Assembly (NCBI RefSeq): GCF_005144795.1
Contig: NZ_SWFJ01000005.1
Location: forward strand, 1-64,000
Source: Streptococcus mitis
GTDB lineage: Bacteria; Bacillota; Bacilli; Lactobacillales; Streptococcaceae
DNA: 64,000 bases
Reading direction: 5' to 3'
In this document: in pieces, positions 10,048 to 19,476 of the stretch
Position numbering within the stretch: the first letter of the stretch is position 1
Layout of the letters: each line of letters begins with the position of its first letter
Translations under genes and position numbers: made by a program
Notes under the pieces: generated by a model
Told to the model about the DNA's origin: nothing
Databases searched by the model: none
What the model saw: only the letters and a program-made list of their open reading frames with translations

Positions 10048-10080
10048 TCAAACTTCCTCTTTTTCATAGGGGAAGTTTTT
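10048..10080 (+). terminator. Terminator after ppc
   Basis: AAACTTCC (from 10050) pairs with GGAAGTTT (10071-10078), followed by TTT. Confidence 0.75.
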
Positions 10081-10109
10081 GAATATTTCAAAAAAATGCT
10101 AAAAGAGTC

Positions 10110-10137
10110 TTGACAAGTAGTTGAAAAATGATATAAT
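10110..10137 (+). promoter_or_regulatory. Strong sigma-A promoter of the T-box leader
   Basis: TTGACA (10110-10115), 16-bp spacer, TATAAT (10132-10137) preceded by TGA, giving an extended -10. Confidence 0.88.
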
Positions 10138-10144
10138 TTAACCA

Positions 10145-10381
10145 TTCAGAAAAGTAATCATATAAACTTTTTAGAGAGTCTGTGGTAGCTGAAAACAGAT
10201 AAGTGGTGATGATGAAAATTGGGCTGGATGTTATTTAGAATTTGAAATCATAAAAATTCGGTGAGCACACCTTACAGTGCATCTCGTTATTGCGAGACAG
10301 AGCGATAGGGAAATTCCCTATAATTGAGGTGGTACCGCGCATCGACGTCCTCACACAAGTTTTTTGTGTGAGGACTTTTTT
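10145..10381 (+). ncRNA. T-box leader, probable tRNA-Trp sensor
   Basis: The T-box sequence GAGGTGGTACCGCG lies at 10326-10339, the variant core that pairs with the uncharged tRNA acceptor end. It is followed by a terminator, GTCCTCACACAA (10347-10358) with TTGTGTGAGGAC (10364-10375) and TTTTTT. The upstream Stem I region contains GGGCTGGATG at 10221-10230, where TGG (10225-10227) is the best specifier candidate for tryptophan. The specifier was chosen by position and operon logic rather than by folding. Uncharged tRNA would favour antitermination and expression of the downstream transporter. This leader occupies nearly all of the 10042-10394 gap. Confidence 0.92.
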
Positions 10382-10394
10382 GATGGAGGTTAGT

Positions 10395-10430
10395 ATGGAA
10401 AGAAAACGATGGCGTCGCTTGTTTAGATAA
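10395..10430 (+). CDS. Possible 11-residue leader peptide between T-box and transporter
   Basis: MERKRWRRLFR, with a strong RBS (GGAGGT, 10385-10390) four bases before its ATG, directly after the T-box terminator and 37 bases before the transporter gene. It holds one Trp and five Arg. It could be a translated micro-ORF coupled to antiterminated transcripts or a chance ORF; its good RBS argues for translation. Confidence 0.4.
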   Translation: MERKRWRRLFR

Positions 10431-10467
10431 GTGAAGCATTTTAAAGGAAATAAAAAGGAGAAATAGA

Positions 10468-11463
10468 ATGAAAAATAAACGATTAATTGGAATTATCGCT
10501 GCATTAGCAGTCTTAGTAGCAGGAAGCTTGATTTACTCTTCAATGAATAAACCAGAAGCTAAGAATGAGAAGAAAGTTGCCAAAGTTGGTGTGCTTCAGT
10601 TTGTAAGCCATCCGTCTCTTGATTTGATTTATAAAGGGATTCAAGAGGGATTAGCAGAAGAAGGTTACAAAGATGACCAATTGAAGCTTGACTTTATGAA
10701 CTCAGAAGGGGATCAAAGTAAAGTTGCTACAATGAGTAAGCAATTGGTTTCAAATGGCAACGATATTGTAGTAGGTATTGCAACTCCAGCTGCTCAAGGA
10801 TTAGCTAGTGTAACAAAAGATTTACCTGTTATTATGGCAGCCATTACAGATCCAATCGGAGCTAACTTGGTTAAAGATTTGAAAAATCCTGGTGGAAATA
10901 TTACAGGTGTTTCTGACCATAATCCTGCTCAACAGCAAGTTGAACTAATTAAAGCTCTAACACCTGATGTTAAAACAATTGGAGCTCTTTATTCAAGTAG
11001 TGAAGATAACTCAAAAACACAGGTAAAAGAATTTAAAGAATACGCTGAGAAAGCAGGCTTTAAGGTAGAAACATTTGCAGTACCTTCAACAAATGAAATT
11101 GCTTCCACTGTTAATGTTATGACAAGCAAAGTAGACGCTATCTGGGTTCCAATTGACAATACTATTGCGTCAGCTTTTCCAACAGTTGTATCTAGCAATC
11201 AAACAGCTAAAAAACCAATTTACCCAAGTGCAACAGCCATGGTAGAAGCTGGTGGTTTGGCATCAGTGGTTGTTGATCAACGTGATCTTGGAGTGGCTAC
11301 AGGTAAAATGATTGCCCAAGTTTTGAAAGGGGCAAAACCAGCTGATACACCAGTTAATGTTTTCTCAACTGGTAAGTCTGTTGTTAACAAAAAATTAGCC
11401 AAAGAACTTGGTATCACTATTCCAGAATCTATCTTAAAAGAAGCAGGACAAGTGATTGAATAA
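10468..11463 (+). CDS. trpX: ABC transporter substrate-binding protein, TrpX-type
   Basis: 331 residues of the ABC_sub_bind family (periplasmic-binding-like, PF04392). The N-terminal hydrophobic segment is followed by SLIYSSMNKPEAK and contains no lipobox Cys, so it is a membrane anchor or a signal peptide cleaved by signal peptidase I rather than a lipoprotein. Characteristic strings include GVLQFVSHPSLD, SEGDQSKV, VGIATPAAQGLA and ITGVSD. With the T-box upstream and TrpY/TrpZ downstream it fits the tryptophan transporter predicted by comparative genomics (trpXYZ). Substrate specificity is inferred from regulation, not from residues. Confidence 0.85.
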   Translation: MKNKRLIGIIAALAVLVAGSLIYSSMNKPEAKNEKKVAKVGVLQFVSHPSLDLIYKGIQEGLAEEGYKDDQLKLDFMNSEGDQSKVATMSKQLVSNGNDIVVGIATPAAQGLASVTKDLPVIMAAITDPIGANLVKDLKNPGGNITGVSDHNPAQQQVELIKALTPDVKTIGALYSSSEDNSKTQVKEFKEYAEKAGFKVETFAVPSTNEIASTVNVMTSKVDAIWVPIDNTIASAFPTVVSSNQTAKKPIYPSATAMVEAGGLASVVVDQRDLGVATGKMIAQVLKGAKPADTPVNVFSTGKSVVNKKLAKELGITIPESILKEAGQVIE

Positions 11464-11470
11464 GATAAAA

Positions 11471-11503
11471 GGAGGAGTTGGGGACATCTCCTCCCATTTT
11501 TAC
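11471..11503 (+). terminator. Intercistronic hairpin between trpX and trpY
   Basis: GGAGGAG (11471-11477) pairs with CTCCTCC (11488-11494), followed by CATTTTTAC. Its position inside the operon suggests partial termination or 3'-end protection that raises the binding-protein to permease ratio. Confidence 0.65.
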
Positions 11504-11524
11504 GAAAGGAATGAGTGAAAAATT

Positions 11525-12391
11525 ATGATAGTATCCATTGTTTCTCAGGGTTTTGTCTGGGCTATTTTAGGCTTGGGAATCTTTATGACCTTTAGAATCT
11601 TAAACTTTCCAGATATGACAACAGAGGGCTCTTTCCCACTTGGTGGAGCAGTAGCAGTAACCTTGATTACAAAAGGAGTTAATCCTTTTCTCGCGACTCT
11701 TATTGCTGTTGGAGCTGGTTGTTTGGCAGGAATGGCAGCCGGACTTCTCTATACAAAGGGTAAGATTCCGACTTTGTTGTCAGGTATCTTAGTAATGACT
11801 TCTTGTCATTCGATTATGCTCTTGCTTATGGGACGCGCCAATTTAGGCCTGCTTGGAACCAAGCAAATTCCGGATGTTTTGCCTTTTGCTTCAGACATGA
11901 ACCAACTCTTGACAGGTCTCATCTTTGTGAGTATTGTCATTGCTCTCATGCTCTTTTTCTTGGACACCAAACTTGGACAGGCTTATATTGCTACAGGTGA
12001 CAATCCTGATATGGCTAGAAGTTTCGGTATTCATACTGGACGCATGGAGCTTATGGGCTTGGTCTTATCAAATGGTGTGATTGCCCTTGCAGGAGCTCTC
12101 ATTGCCCAGCAAGAAGGTTATGCCGATGTGTCTCGAGGAATCGGGGTTATCGTTGTGGGGCTTGCAAGTTTGATTATTGGAGAAGTTATCTTCAAGAGTT
12201 TGAGCTTGGCAGAGCGTTTGGTTACTATCGTTGTCGGTTCTATCGCCTATCAATTCTTAGTATGGGCAGTTATCGCGCTTGGCTTTAACACAAGTTACCT
12301 TCGTCTATATAGTGCAGTGATTTTAGCAGTCTGCCTCATGATTCCAACATTTAAGCAAACAATCTTGAAAGGAGCCAAGTTAAGTAAATGA
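11525..12391 (+). CDS. trpY: ABC transporter permease, TrpY-type
   Basis: 288 residues, strongly hydrophobic, with about eight to nine segments; branched-chain-like permease fold (BPD_transp_2). N-terminal FVWAILGLGIFMTFRILNFPDMTTEG is typical of this subfamily. It forms the membrane channel with TrpX and TrpZ. Its stop overlaps the trpZ start in ATGA, so the two are translationally coupled. Confidence 0.87.
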   Translation: MIVSIVSQGFVWAILGLGIFMTFRILNFPDMTTEGSFPLGGAVAVTLITKGVNPFLATLIAVGAGCLAGMAAGLLYTKGKIPTLLSGILVMTSCHSIMLLLMGRANLGLLGTKQIPDVLPFASDMNQLLTGLIFVSIVIALMLFFLDTKLGQAYIATGDNPDMARSFGIHTGRMELMGLVLSNGVIALAGALIAQQEGYADVSRGIGVIVVGLASLIIGEVIFKSLSLAERLVTIVVGSIAYQFLVWAVIALGFNTSYLRLYSAVILAVCLMIPTFKQTILKGAKLSK

Positions 12392-13146
12392 CAGCAATTG
12401 TAGAATTAAAAAATGCAACCAAAGTCGTTAAAAATGGCTTTGATGAAGAAAAGATTATTTTAAATGATGTTTCCTTAGAAATTTTTGAACAGGATTTTAT
12501 CACGATATTAGGTGGAAATGGTGCTGGTAAATCAACTCTCTTTAACACTATTGCAGGAACCTTATCACTAACCAGTGGAACCATCCGTATTTTAGGTGAA
12601 GATGTTACCAAGTTTTCACCAGAGAAGAGAGCCAAGTATCTGTCTCGTGTTTTCCAAGATCCCAAGATGGGGACAGCTCCTCGTATGACAGTGGCTGAAA
12701 ATCTTTTGATTGCTAAGTTTCGTGGTGAAAAACGTGGCCTCTTTCCAAGACGCTTGACTAGTTATAAGGATGAATTTCAGAAAACAATTGATAAAGTAGG
12801 AAATGGTCTTGAGAAACACTTGAATACACCAATTGAGTTCTTATCAGGTGGACAAAGACAGGCCTTGAGTCTCTTGATGGCAACCTTGAAGCGTCCTGAA
12901 TTACTCTTGTTAGATGAGCATACTGCAGCCCTTGATCCAAAGACCAGTGTGGCCTTGATGGAATTGACAGATGACTTTGTCAAGAAGGATCAGTTGACAG
13001 CCCTTATGATTACTCATCATATGGAAGATGCTCTCAAATATGGCAATCGCTTGATTGTCATGAAAGAAGGACGAATTATCCAAGATTTGAAACAAGAAGA
13101 AAAAGCAAAAATGAAAATATCAGACTACTATCAATTGTTTGAATAG
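12388..13146 (+). CDS. trpZ: ABC transporter ATP-binding protein, TrpZ-type
   Basis: 252 residues. Walker A GGNGAGKST, signature LSGGQRQAL, Walker B LLLLDEHTAALD, H-loop ITHHM. The Walker B Asp-Glu is followed by His (DEHTAALD) where many ABC ATPases have Pro, a feature of this subfamily. It energises uptake through TrpXY. It is the last gene of the T-box operon and is followed by a terminator. Confidence 0.9.
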   Translation: MTAIVELKNATKVVKNGFDEEKIILNDVSLEIFEQDFITILGGNGAGKSTLFNTIAGTLSLTSGTIRILGEDVTKFSPEKRAKYLSRVFQDPKMGTAPRMTVAENLLIAKFRGEKRGLFPRRLTSYKDEFQKTIDKVGNGLEKHLNTPIEFLSGGQRQALSLLMATLKRPELLLLDEHTAALDPKTSVALMELTDDFVKKDQLTALMITHHMEDALKYGNRLIVMKEGRIIQDLKQEEKAKMKISDYYQLFE

Positions 13147-13178
13147 ATAAGCTCTATTTTCATCAAAAACTGTGAAGC

Positions 13179-13214
13179 AAAACTTAGAGGCATGGAAGTG
13201 TTTCTGAGTTTTTT
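13179..13214 (+). terminator. Terminator after trpZ
   Basis: AAAACTTAGA (13179-13188) pairs with TCTGAGTTTT (13203-13212, one G-U) and is followed by TT. Confidence 0.65.
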
Positions 13215-13273
13215 ATCTTCTCTTGCAATCTAAAAAATGAGGCAAAGAGAATTGCGGAAAGTGTATGAAATGG

Positions 13274-13302
13274 TTTACTTTTTTTCTGAAATAAAGTATA
13301 CT
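13274..13302 (+). promoter_or_regulatory. Probable dnaG-rpoD promoter
   Basis: TTTACT (13274-13279), 17-bp spacer, TATACT (13297-13302), ahead of the RBS GGAGG at 13327. Moderate match to sigma-A. Confidence 0.55.
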
Positions 13303-13339
13303 ATATAAAGTAAACTATGATAACATGGAGGTATTGTGT

Positions 13340-15100
13340 ATGGTTGACAAACAAGTCATTGAAGAAATCAAAAACAATGCCAACATTGTGGAAGTCATAG
13401 GAGATGTGATTTCTTTACAAAAGGCAGGACGGAACTATCTAGGGCTCTGTCCTTTTCATGGTGAAAAAACACCTTCTTTCAACGTTGTAGAGGACAAGCA
13501 GTTTTATCACTGTTTTGGTTGTGGTCGCTCAGGTGATGTCTTTAAGTTCATCGAGGAGTACCAAGGGGTTCCCTTTATGGAGGCTGTCCAAATCTTAGGT
13601 CAGCGTGTTGGGATAGAGGTGGAGAAACCGCTTTATAGTGAGCAGAAGCCAGCTTCGCCCCACCAAGCTCTTTATGATATGCACGAAGATGCTGCCAAAT
13701 TTTATCATGCTATTCTCATGACAACGACCATGGGGGAAGAGGCTAGAAACTACCTCTATCAGCGTGGTTTGACAGATGAAGTGCTCAAGCATTTTCGGAT
13801 TGGTTTAGCACCTCCAGAACGAAACTATCTCTATCAACGTTTGTCTGGTCAGTATCGTGAAGAGGATTTCCTGGATTCAGGACTGTTTTATCTCTCGGAT
13901 GCTAATCAATTTGTAGACACCTTTCACAATCGAATTATGTTTCCCTTGACCAATGATCAGGGAAAGGTTATTGCCTTCTCAGGTCGTATCTGGCAGAAAA
14001 CGGATTCACAAACTTCTAAGTATAAAAATAGTCGATCGACTGCAATTTTTAACAAAAGTTACGAATTATATCATATGGATAGGGCAAAAAAATCTTCTGG
14101 TAAAGCCAGTGAGATTTACCTCATGGAAGGGTTTATGGATGTCATTGCAGCCTATCGGGCTGGAATCGAAAATGCTGTGGCGTCTATGGGAACGGCCTTG
14201 AGTCGTGAGCATGTTGAGCATCTGAAAAGGTTAACCAAGAAGTTGGTTCTTGTTTACGATGGCGATAAGGCTGGGCAAGCTGCGACATTGAAAGCCTTGG
14301 ATGAAATTGGCGATATGCCTGTGCAAATCGTTAGTATGCCTGATAACTTGGATCCAGATGAGTATCTACAAAAAAATGGTCCAGAAGATTTGGCCTATCT
14401 ATTAACAAAAACTCGTATTAGTCCGATTGAGTTTTACATTCACCAGTACAAGCCTGAAAATAGTGAAAATCTGCAGGCTCAGATTGAGTTTATTGAAAAA
14501 ATAGCTCCCTTGATTGTTCAAGAAAAGTCTATCACTGCTCAAAACAGTTATATTCATATTTTAGCTGATAGTCTGGCGTCCTTTGATTATGCCCAGATTG
14601 AGCAGATTGTTAATGAGAGTCGACAGGCACAAAGGCAGAATCGCATGGAAGGGATTTCCAGACCGACGCAAATCACTATGCCTGTCACCAAGCAGTTATC
14701 AGCTATTATGAGAGCAGAAGCCCATCTACTCTATCGGATGATGGAATCCCCTCTTGTTTTGAATGATTACCGTTTGCGAGAAGATTTTGCATTTGACACG
14801 CCTGAATTTCAGGTCTTATATGACTTGCTTGGTCAGTATGGCAATCTTCCTCCAGAAGTTTTATCAGAACAGACAGAGGAAGTTGAAAGAGCTTGGTACC
14901 AAGTCTTAGCTCAGGATTTGCCTGCTGAGATGTCACCCCAGGAACTAAGCGAAGTAGAGATGACTCGAAACAAGGCTCTCTTGAATCAGGACAATATGAG
15001 AATCAAAAAGAAGGTGCAGGAAGCTAGCCATGTAGGAGATACCGACACAGCCCTAGAAGAATTGGAACGTTTAATTTCCCAAAAGAGAAGAATGGAGTAA
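13340..15100 (+). CDS. dnaG: DNA primase DnaG
   Basis: 586 residues from ATG 13340, which has GGAGG about nine bases upstream; an in-frame start at 13325 would precede the RBS. CHC2 zinc finger near the N-terminus ([12 protein letters not shown] and [12 protein letters not shown]), TOPRIM domain with [12 protein letters not shown] (EGxxD) and [11 protein letters not shown] (DxD), and a C-terminal helicase-binding region. It synthesises RNA primers for lagging-strand replication. It is two bases from rpoD, the conserved macromolecular-synthesis arrangement. Confidence 0.97.
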   Translation: MVDKQVIEEIKNNANIVEVIGDVISLQKAGRNYLGLCPFHGEKTPSFNVVEDKQFYHCFGCGRSGDVFKFIEEYQGVPFMEAVQILGQRVGIEVEKPLYSEQKPASPHQALYDMHEDAAKFYHAILMTTTMGEEARNYLYQRGLTDEVLKHFRIGLAPPERNYLYQRLSGQYREEDFLDSGLFYLSDANQFVDTFHNRIMFPLTNDQGKVIAFSGRIWQKTDSQTSKYKNSRSTAIFNKSYELYHMDRAKKSSGKASEIYLMEGFMDVIAAYRAGIENAVASMGTALSREHVEHLKRLTKKLVLVYDGDKAGQAATLKALDEIGDMPVQIVSMPDNLDPDEYLQKNGPEDLAYLLTKTRISPIEFYIHQYKPENSENLQAQIEFIEKIAPLIVQEKSITAQNSYIHILADSLASFDYAQIEQIVNESRQAQRQNRMEGISRPTQITMPVTKQLSAIMRAEAHLLYRMMESPLVLNDYRLREDFAFDTPEFQVLYDLLGQYGNLPPEVLSEQTEEVERAWYQVLAQDLPAEMSPQELSEVEMTRNKALLNQDNMRIKKKVQEASHVGDTDTALEELERLISQKRRME

Positions 15101-15102
15101 TA

Positions 15103-16212
15103 ATGGCAACAAAACAAAAAGAAGTAACAACATTTGACGTACAAGTAGCAGAATTTATCCGTAATCATAAGCAAAAAGGGACAGCAACAGATGATGAAAT
15201 CAATGCTAGTCTGGTTATTCCTTTTACCTTGGACGCTGATGGGATTGAAGATCTCTTGCAACGAATTCAGGATGCAGGGATTTCAATCACAGATAATGAA
15301 GGAAACCCAAGTGCGCGTGTGCTTAGTGCAGAAGAAGAACCAGAACTCAGTGATGAGGATTTAATTGGATCAACTTCGGCTAAGGTTAATGACCCTGTTC
15401 GTATGTACTTGAAAGAAATCGGGGTCGTACCTCTTTTGACCAATGAAGAGGAGAAAGAATTGGCACTAGCAGTTGAAGCAGGTGATATCGAAGCCAAACA
15501 ACGTCTTGCTGAAGCCAACCTTCGTTTGGTTGTTTCTATTGCCAAACGCTATGTCGGCCGTGGTATGCAGTTCCTTGACTTGATTCAAGAAGGAAACATG
15601 GGCTTGATGAAGGCAGTTGACAAGTTTGACTATTCTAAAGGATTCAAGTTCTCAACTTACGCAACTTGGTGGATTCGTCAGGCTATCACTCGTGCTATTG
15701 CGGATCAAGCTCGTACCATCCGTATCCCAGTCCACATGGTTGAAACCATCAATAAATTGGTTCGTGAACAACGTAACCTCCTTCAAGAATTGGGACAAGA
15801 TCCAACGCCAGAGCAAATCGCTGAACGTATGGATATGACTCCTGACAAGGTCCGTGAAATCTTGAAAATCGCCCAAGAGCCTGTATCGCTTGAAACACCG
15901 ATTGGTGAAGAGGACGATAGCCATCTTGGGGACTTTATCGAAGACGAAGTGATTGAAAATCCAGTAGACTACACAACTCGTATCGTCTTGCGTGAGCAGC
16001 TGGATGAGGTCTTGGATACTCTTACAGACCGTGAAGAAAACGTTTTGCGTTTGCGCTTCGGACTAGATGATGGTAAAATGCGCACCCTTGAAGATGTAGG
16101 TAAAGTCTTTAACGTGACTCGTGAGCGTATCCGTCAGATTGAAGCCAAGGCTTTGAGAAAACTACGTCAACCAAGTCGCAGCAAACCGCTTCGTGATTTT
16201 ATTGAAGACTAA
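15103..16212 (+). CDS. rpoD: Primary sigma factor RpoD (SigA)
   Basis: 369 residues, the short Gram-positive form. Region 1.2-2 ([11 protein letters not shown]), region 2.3-2.4 ([18 protein letters not shown]), region 3 ([12 protein letters not shown]), region 4.2 helix-turn-helix ([20 protein letters not shown]). It directs RNA polymerase to housekeeping promoters such as those marked in this window. Co-transcribed with dnaG. Confidence 0.98.
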   Translation: MATKQKEVTTFDVQVAEFIRNHKQKGTATDDEINASLVIPFTLDADGIEDLLQRIQDAGISITDNEGNPSARVLSAEEEPELSDEDLIGSTSAKVNDPVRMYLKEIGVVPLLTNEEEKELALAVEAGDIEAKQRLAEANLRLVVSIAKRYVGRGMQFLDLIQEGNMGLMKAVDKFDYSKGFKFSTYATWWIRQAITRAIADQARTIRIPVHMVETINKLVREQRNLLQELGQDPTPEQIAERMDMTPDKVREILKIAQEPVSLETPIGEEDDSHLGDFIEDEVIENPVDYTTRIVLREQLDEVLDTLTDREENVLRLRFGLDDGKMRTLEDVGKVFNVTRERIRQIEAKALRKLRQPSRSKPLRDFIED

Positions 16213-16226
16213 GAGTGAGGATAAAT

Positions 16227-16556
16227 ATGGCTTATACAGAAGAGCAAATCGAAAACATCAAAACACGCATTTTAACAGCCTTGGAAGAAGTTATCGACCC
16301 TGAGTTGGGAATCGATATTGTCAATCTTGGTTTGATTTATGAGATTCGTTTTGACGGTGATACAGGGCAAACAGAGATTGATATGACTTTGACAACTATG
16401 GGTTGTCCCCTGGCAGACCTTTTGACGGACCAGATTTATGATGCTATGACCGAGGTGCCAGAAGTAACGGATACTGAGGTCAAATTGGTTTGGTATCCAG
16501 CCTGGACCGTTGAAAAAATGAGTCGTTATGCACGCATTGCCCTAGGCATTAAGTAA
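16227..16556 (+). CDS. DUF59/MIP18-family protein, probable iron-sulfur cluster assembly factor
   Basis: 109 residues from ATG 16227. A GTG at 16215 is in frame, but the GAGTGAGG RBS lies between the two. The family hallmarks are present: EEVIDPELGIDIVNLGLIYE and the Cys motif MTTMGCPLADLL. Relatives (SufT, PaaD, MIP18) act in metal-sulfur cluster maturation. The gene follows rpoD by 14 bases and closes that operon. Confidence 0.85.
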   Translation: MAYTEEQIENIKTRILTALEEVIDPELGIDIVNLGLIYEIRFDGDTGQTEIDMTLTTMGCPLADLLTDQIYDAMTEVPEVTDTEVKLVWYPAWTVEKMSRYARIALGIK

Positions 16557-16572
16557 ATAGATAAAAGCATGT

Positions 16573-16630
16573 GAGAGAACGTTGGAAAAGCGAGGAAATT
16601 TCCCCTCTTTTCCTCTAGTCTCTCCTTTAT
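16573..16630 (+). terminator. Terminator after the dnaG-rpoD operon
   Basis: Long stem: GAGAG (16573-16577) with CTCTC (16620-16624), and inside it GGAAAAG-c-GAGG (16584-16595) with CCTCTTTTCC (16604-16613). TTTATTTT follows. Confidence 0.65.
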
Positions 16631-16655
16631 TTTGCTGATTTTATTCAAAGAAAAT

Positions 16656-16671
16656 GATATAATAGTAGTTA
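16656..16671 (+). promoter_or_regulatory. Extended -10 immediately before cpoA (leaderless start predicted)
   Basis: TGATATAAT with TATAAT at 16658-16663. The ATG is at 16671, so the expected transcription start falls on or next to it. No Shine-Dalgarno sequence precedes it. Confidence 0.65.
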
Positions 16672-17714
16672 TGGAAAAAAAGAAATTACGCATCAATATG
16701 TTGAGTTCAAGTGAGAAAGTAGCAGGACAAGGAGTTTCAGGTGCCTACCGTGAATTAGTTCGTCTTCTTCACCGTGATGCCAAGGACCAATTGATTGTTA
16801 CGGAAAATCTTCCTATCGAGGCAGATGTGACTCACTTTCATACAATTGATTTCCCCTATTATTTATCAACATTTCAAAAGAAACGCTCAGGGAGAAAAAT
16901 TGGCTATGTGCATTTCTTACCTGATACACTTGAGGGGAGTTTGAAGATTCCATTTTTCTTAAAGGGAATTGTTAAACGCTATGTATTTTCTTTTTACAAT
17001 CGGATGGAGCACTTGGTTGTGGTCAATCCTATGTTTATCGAGGATTTGGTGGCAGCTGGTATTCCACGTGAAAAAGTGACCTATATTCCTAACTTTGTTA
17101 ACAAGGAAAAATGGCATCCTCTTCCACAAGAAGAGGTAGCGAAACTGCGAACAGAACTAGGTCTTAGTGACAATCAGTTTATCGTAGTGGGTGCTGGTCA
17201 AGTTCAGAAACGTAAAGGAATTGATGACTTTATCCGTCTGGCTGAGGAATTGCCTCAGATTACCTTTATATGGGCGGGTGGTTTCTCTTTTGGTGGTATG
17301 ACAGATGGTTATGAACGTTATAAGAAAATCATGGAGAATCCCCCTAAAAATTTGATTTTTCCAGGTATTGTATCGCCAGAGCGGATGCGCGAATTGTATG
17401 CCCTAGCGGATCTTTTCTTGTTGCCTAGTTATAATGAGCTCTTTCCGATGACGATTTTAGAGGCTGCCAGTTGTGAAGCTCCGATTATGTTGCGTGATTT
17501 AGATCTTTATAAGGTAATTTTGGAGGGAGATTATCGGGCGACAGCAGATAGAGAAGAGATGAAAGAGGCTATTTTAGAATATCAAGCAAATCCTGCTGCC
17601 TTAAAAGATCTCAAAGAAAAAGCTAAGAATATTTCCAGAGAGTATTCTGAAGAGCATCTGTTACAAATCTGGTTGGACTTTTATGAGAAACAAGCCGCTT
17701 TAGGGAGAAAGTAA
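16671..17714 (+). CDS. cpoA: CpoA-type glycosyltransferase (GT4), galactosyl-glucosyl-diacylglycerol synthesis
   Basis: 347 residues from ATG 16671. An upstream in-frame ATG at 16632 precedes the promoter and is rejected; an internal Met at codon 10 is an alternative. GT-B fold with C-terminal GT4 features (VVGAGQVQKRKGIDDF and the EX7E-like ELFPMTILEAASCEAPI). In pneumococcus CpoA, encoded just after dnaG-rpoD, adds galactose to glucosyl-diacylglycerol, and its mutation alters beta-lactam resistance and membrane properties. Order and neighbour support the same role here. It acts at the cytoplasmic membrane face. Confidence 0.85.
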   Translation: MEKKKLRINMLSSSEKVAGQGVSGAYRELVRLLHRDAKDQLIVTENLPIEADVTHFHTIDFPYYLSTFQKKRSGRKIGYVHFLPDTLEGSLKIPFFLKGIVKRYVFSFYNRMEHLVVVNPMFIEDLVAAGIPREKVTYIPNFVNKEKWHPLPQEEVAKLRTELGLSDNQFIVVGAGQVQKRKGIDDFIRLAEELPQITFIWAGGFSFGGMTDGYERYKKIMENPPKNLIFPGIVSPERMRELYALADLFLLPSYNELFPMTILEAASCEAPIMLRDLDLYKVILEGDYRATADREEMKEAILEYQANPAALKDLKEKAKNISREYSEEHLLQIWLDFYEKQAALGRK

Positions 17715-17729
17715 AAAGTGAGGTAATCT

Positions 17730-19055
17730 ATGCGAATTGGTTTATTTACAGATACCTATTTTCCTCAGGTTTCAGGTGTTGCAACCAGTATTCGAACCTT
17801 GAAAACAGAACTTGAAAAGCAGGGACATGCTGTTTTTATCTTTACGACGACAGATAAGGATGTCAATCGTTATGAAGATTGGCAAATCATCCGCATTCCA
17901 AGTGTTCCTTTCTTTGCTTTTAAGGATCGCCGCTTTGCCTATCGAGGTTTTAGCAAGGCGCTTGAAATTGCCAAACAGTATCAGCTAGATATTATCCATA
18001 CTCAGACAGAATTTTCTCTGGGCTTGTTGGGTATTTGGATTGCGCGTGAATTGAAGATTCCAGTCATTCATACCTATCATACCCAGTATGAAGACTATGT
18101 GCATTATATTGCTAAGGGAATGCTGATTCGTCCTAGTATGGTCAAATATCTGGTCAGAGGTTTTCTTCATGACGTGGATGGGGTTATTTGTCCGAGTGAG
18201 ATTGTTCGTGACTTGCTATCTGACTATAAGGTCAAGGTTGAAAAGCGGGTCATTCCTACTGGGATTGAATTAGCTAAGTTTGAGCGTCCGGAAATAGAGC
18301 AGGAAAATTTGACAGAACTGCGTAGTAAACTAGGGATTCAAGATGATGAAAAGATGTTGCTTAGTCTTTCCAGAATTTCCTATGAAAAAAATATTCAAGC
18401 AGTATTAGCAGCCTTTGCTGATGTTCTGAAAGAGGAAGACAAGGTTAAACTGGTGGTAGCTGGGGATGGTCCTTATCTAGATGACCTCAAAGAGCAAGCC
18501 AAGAAACTAGAGATTCAAGATTCTGTTATCTTTACAGGCATGATTGCTCCTAGTGAGACGGCTCTTTACTATAAGGCGGCGGATTTCTTCATCTCGGCAT
18601 CGACAAGTGAAACGCAAGGTTTGACATACTTGGAAAGCTTAGCCAGTGGAACGCCTGTCATTGCTCATGGAAATCCTTATCTGGATAATCTTATCAGTGA
18701 TAAAATGTTTGGAACCTTGTACTATGGGGAACATGATTTGGCTGGAGCTATTTTGGAAGCCCTGATTGCAACTCCAGATATGGATGAGCATACCTTATCA
18801 GAGAAATTGTACGAGATTTCAGCTGAGAACTTTGGAAAACGAGTGCATGAGTTTTATCTGGATGCCATTATTTCAAATAACTTCCAGAAAGATTTAGCAA
18901 AAGATGATACGGTCAGTCAGCGTATCTTTAAGACAGTTTTGTATCTACCGCAACAGGTGGTTGCTGTGCCTGTAAAAGGCTCTAGACGAATGCTGAGGGC
19001 TTCAAAAACACAGTTAATCAGCATCAGAGATTATTGGAAAGACCATGAAGAATAG
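17730..19055 (+). CDS. Glucosyl-diacylglycerol synthase (GT4 glycosyltransferase)
   Basis: 441 residues. N-terminal GT4 start MRIGLFTDTYFPQVSGVATS, C-terminal nucleotide-sugar region LSRISYEKNIQAV and SASTSETQGLTYLESLASGTPVIA (EX7E). Relatives transfer glucose from UDP-glucose to diacylglycerol to give monoglucosyl-DAG, the substrate of CpoA, which is encoded 15 bases upstream. Both glycolipids control membrane curvature and anchor lipoteichoic acid. Substrate is assigned by homology to the pneumococcal pair. Confidence 0.85.
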   Translation: MRIGLFTDTYFPQVSGVATSIRTLKTELEKQGHAVFIFTTTDKDVNRYEDWQIIRIPSVPFFAFKDRRFAYRGFSKALEIAKQYQLDIIHTQTEFSLGLLGIWIARELKIPVIHTYHTQYEDYVHYIAKGMLIRPSMVKYLVRGFLHDVDGVICPSEIVRDLLSDYKVKVEKRVIPTGIELAKFERPEIEQENLTELRSKLGIQDDEKMLLSLSRISYEKNIQAVLAAFADVLKEEDKVKLVVAGDGPYLDDLKEQAKKLEIQDSVIFTGMIAPSETALYYKAADFFISASTSETQGLTYLESLASGTPVIAHGNPYLDNLISDKMFGTLYYGEHDLAGAILEALIATPDMDEHTLSEKLYEISAENFGKRVHEFYLDAIISNNFQKDLAKDDTVSQRIFKTVLYLPQQVVAVPVKGSRRMLRASKTQLISIRDYWKDHEE

Positions 19056-19069
19056 AAAGAGGAATAGCT

Positions 19070-19261
19070 ATGAAAAAACAATTGATGAGAAGTGGTAGTG
19101 ATCAAAAAATTGCTGGAGTATGTGCTGGGGTCGCAAATTATTTTGATATTGATCCGACTATTGTTCGTGTAATATGGGGTGTTCTTGCATTTTGTTATGG
19201 GGCAGGAATTGTAGCTTATATCATTTTATGGATTATTGCGCCGGTAGCAAGTGACTATTGA
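19070..19261 (+). CDS. PspC-domain small membrane protein
   Basis: 63 residues: a short basic start, the PspC signature (KIAGVCAGVANYFDIDPTIVR) and one transmembrane segment ending in LWIIAPVA. PspC-domain proteins respond to envelope stress. The gene sits between the glycolipid synthases and obg, 14 bases after its neighbour, so it is probably in the same operon. A second PspC protein is encoded at 55057. Confidence 0.85.
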   Translation: MKKQLMRSGSDQKIAGVCAGVANYFDIDPTIVRVIWGVLAFCYGAGIVAYIILWIIAPVASDY

Positions 19262-19319
19262 AAACTAGCTAAATTCATGCTAAGATAATAGAAAATAGAA
19301 TGTAACGAAGGAGATAAAA

Positions 19320-19454
19320 ATGGCATTTGGAGATAATGGAAAACGTAAAAAAACTATGTTTGAGAAATTAACCTTGCTTATCGTACTTATCATGTTAGTA
19401 GCAAGTATTTTGGGTATTTTTGCAACTGCAATTGGTGCCCTCAGTAATCTATAA
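19320..19454 (+). CDS. DUF4044-type small membrane protein
   Basis: 44 residues, MAFGDNGKRKKTMFEK followed by a single hydrophobic helix (LTLLIVLIMLVASILGIFA). RBS AAGGAG at 19308-19313. Small single-pass proteins of this type are conserved in lactic acid bacteria. In pneumococcus one (MacP) activates the class A PBP2a; this gene is near the same size, but I cannot confirm it is that orthologue. A terminator follows. Confidence 0.75.
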   Translation: MAFGDNGKRKKTMFEKLTLLIVLIMLVASILGIFATAIGALSNL

Positions 19455-19476
19455 AATAGATTCAAGAAAATTTTGT

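Noticed and set aside
16632..16670. Longer N-terminus for CpoA
   Set aside because: The extra residues are encoded upstream of and across the TGATATAAT promoter element.
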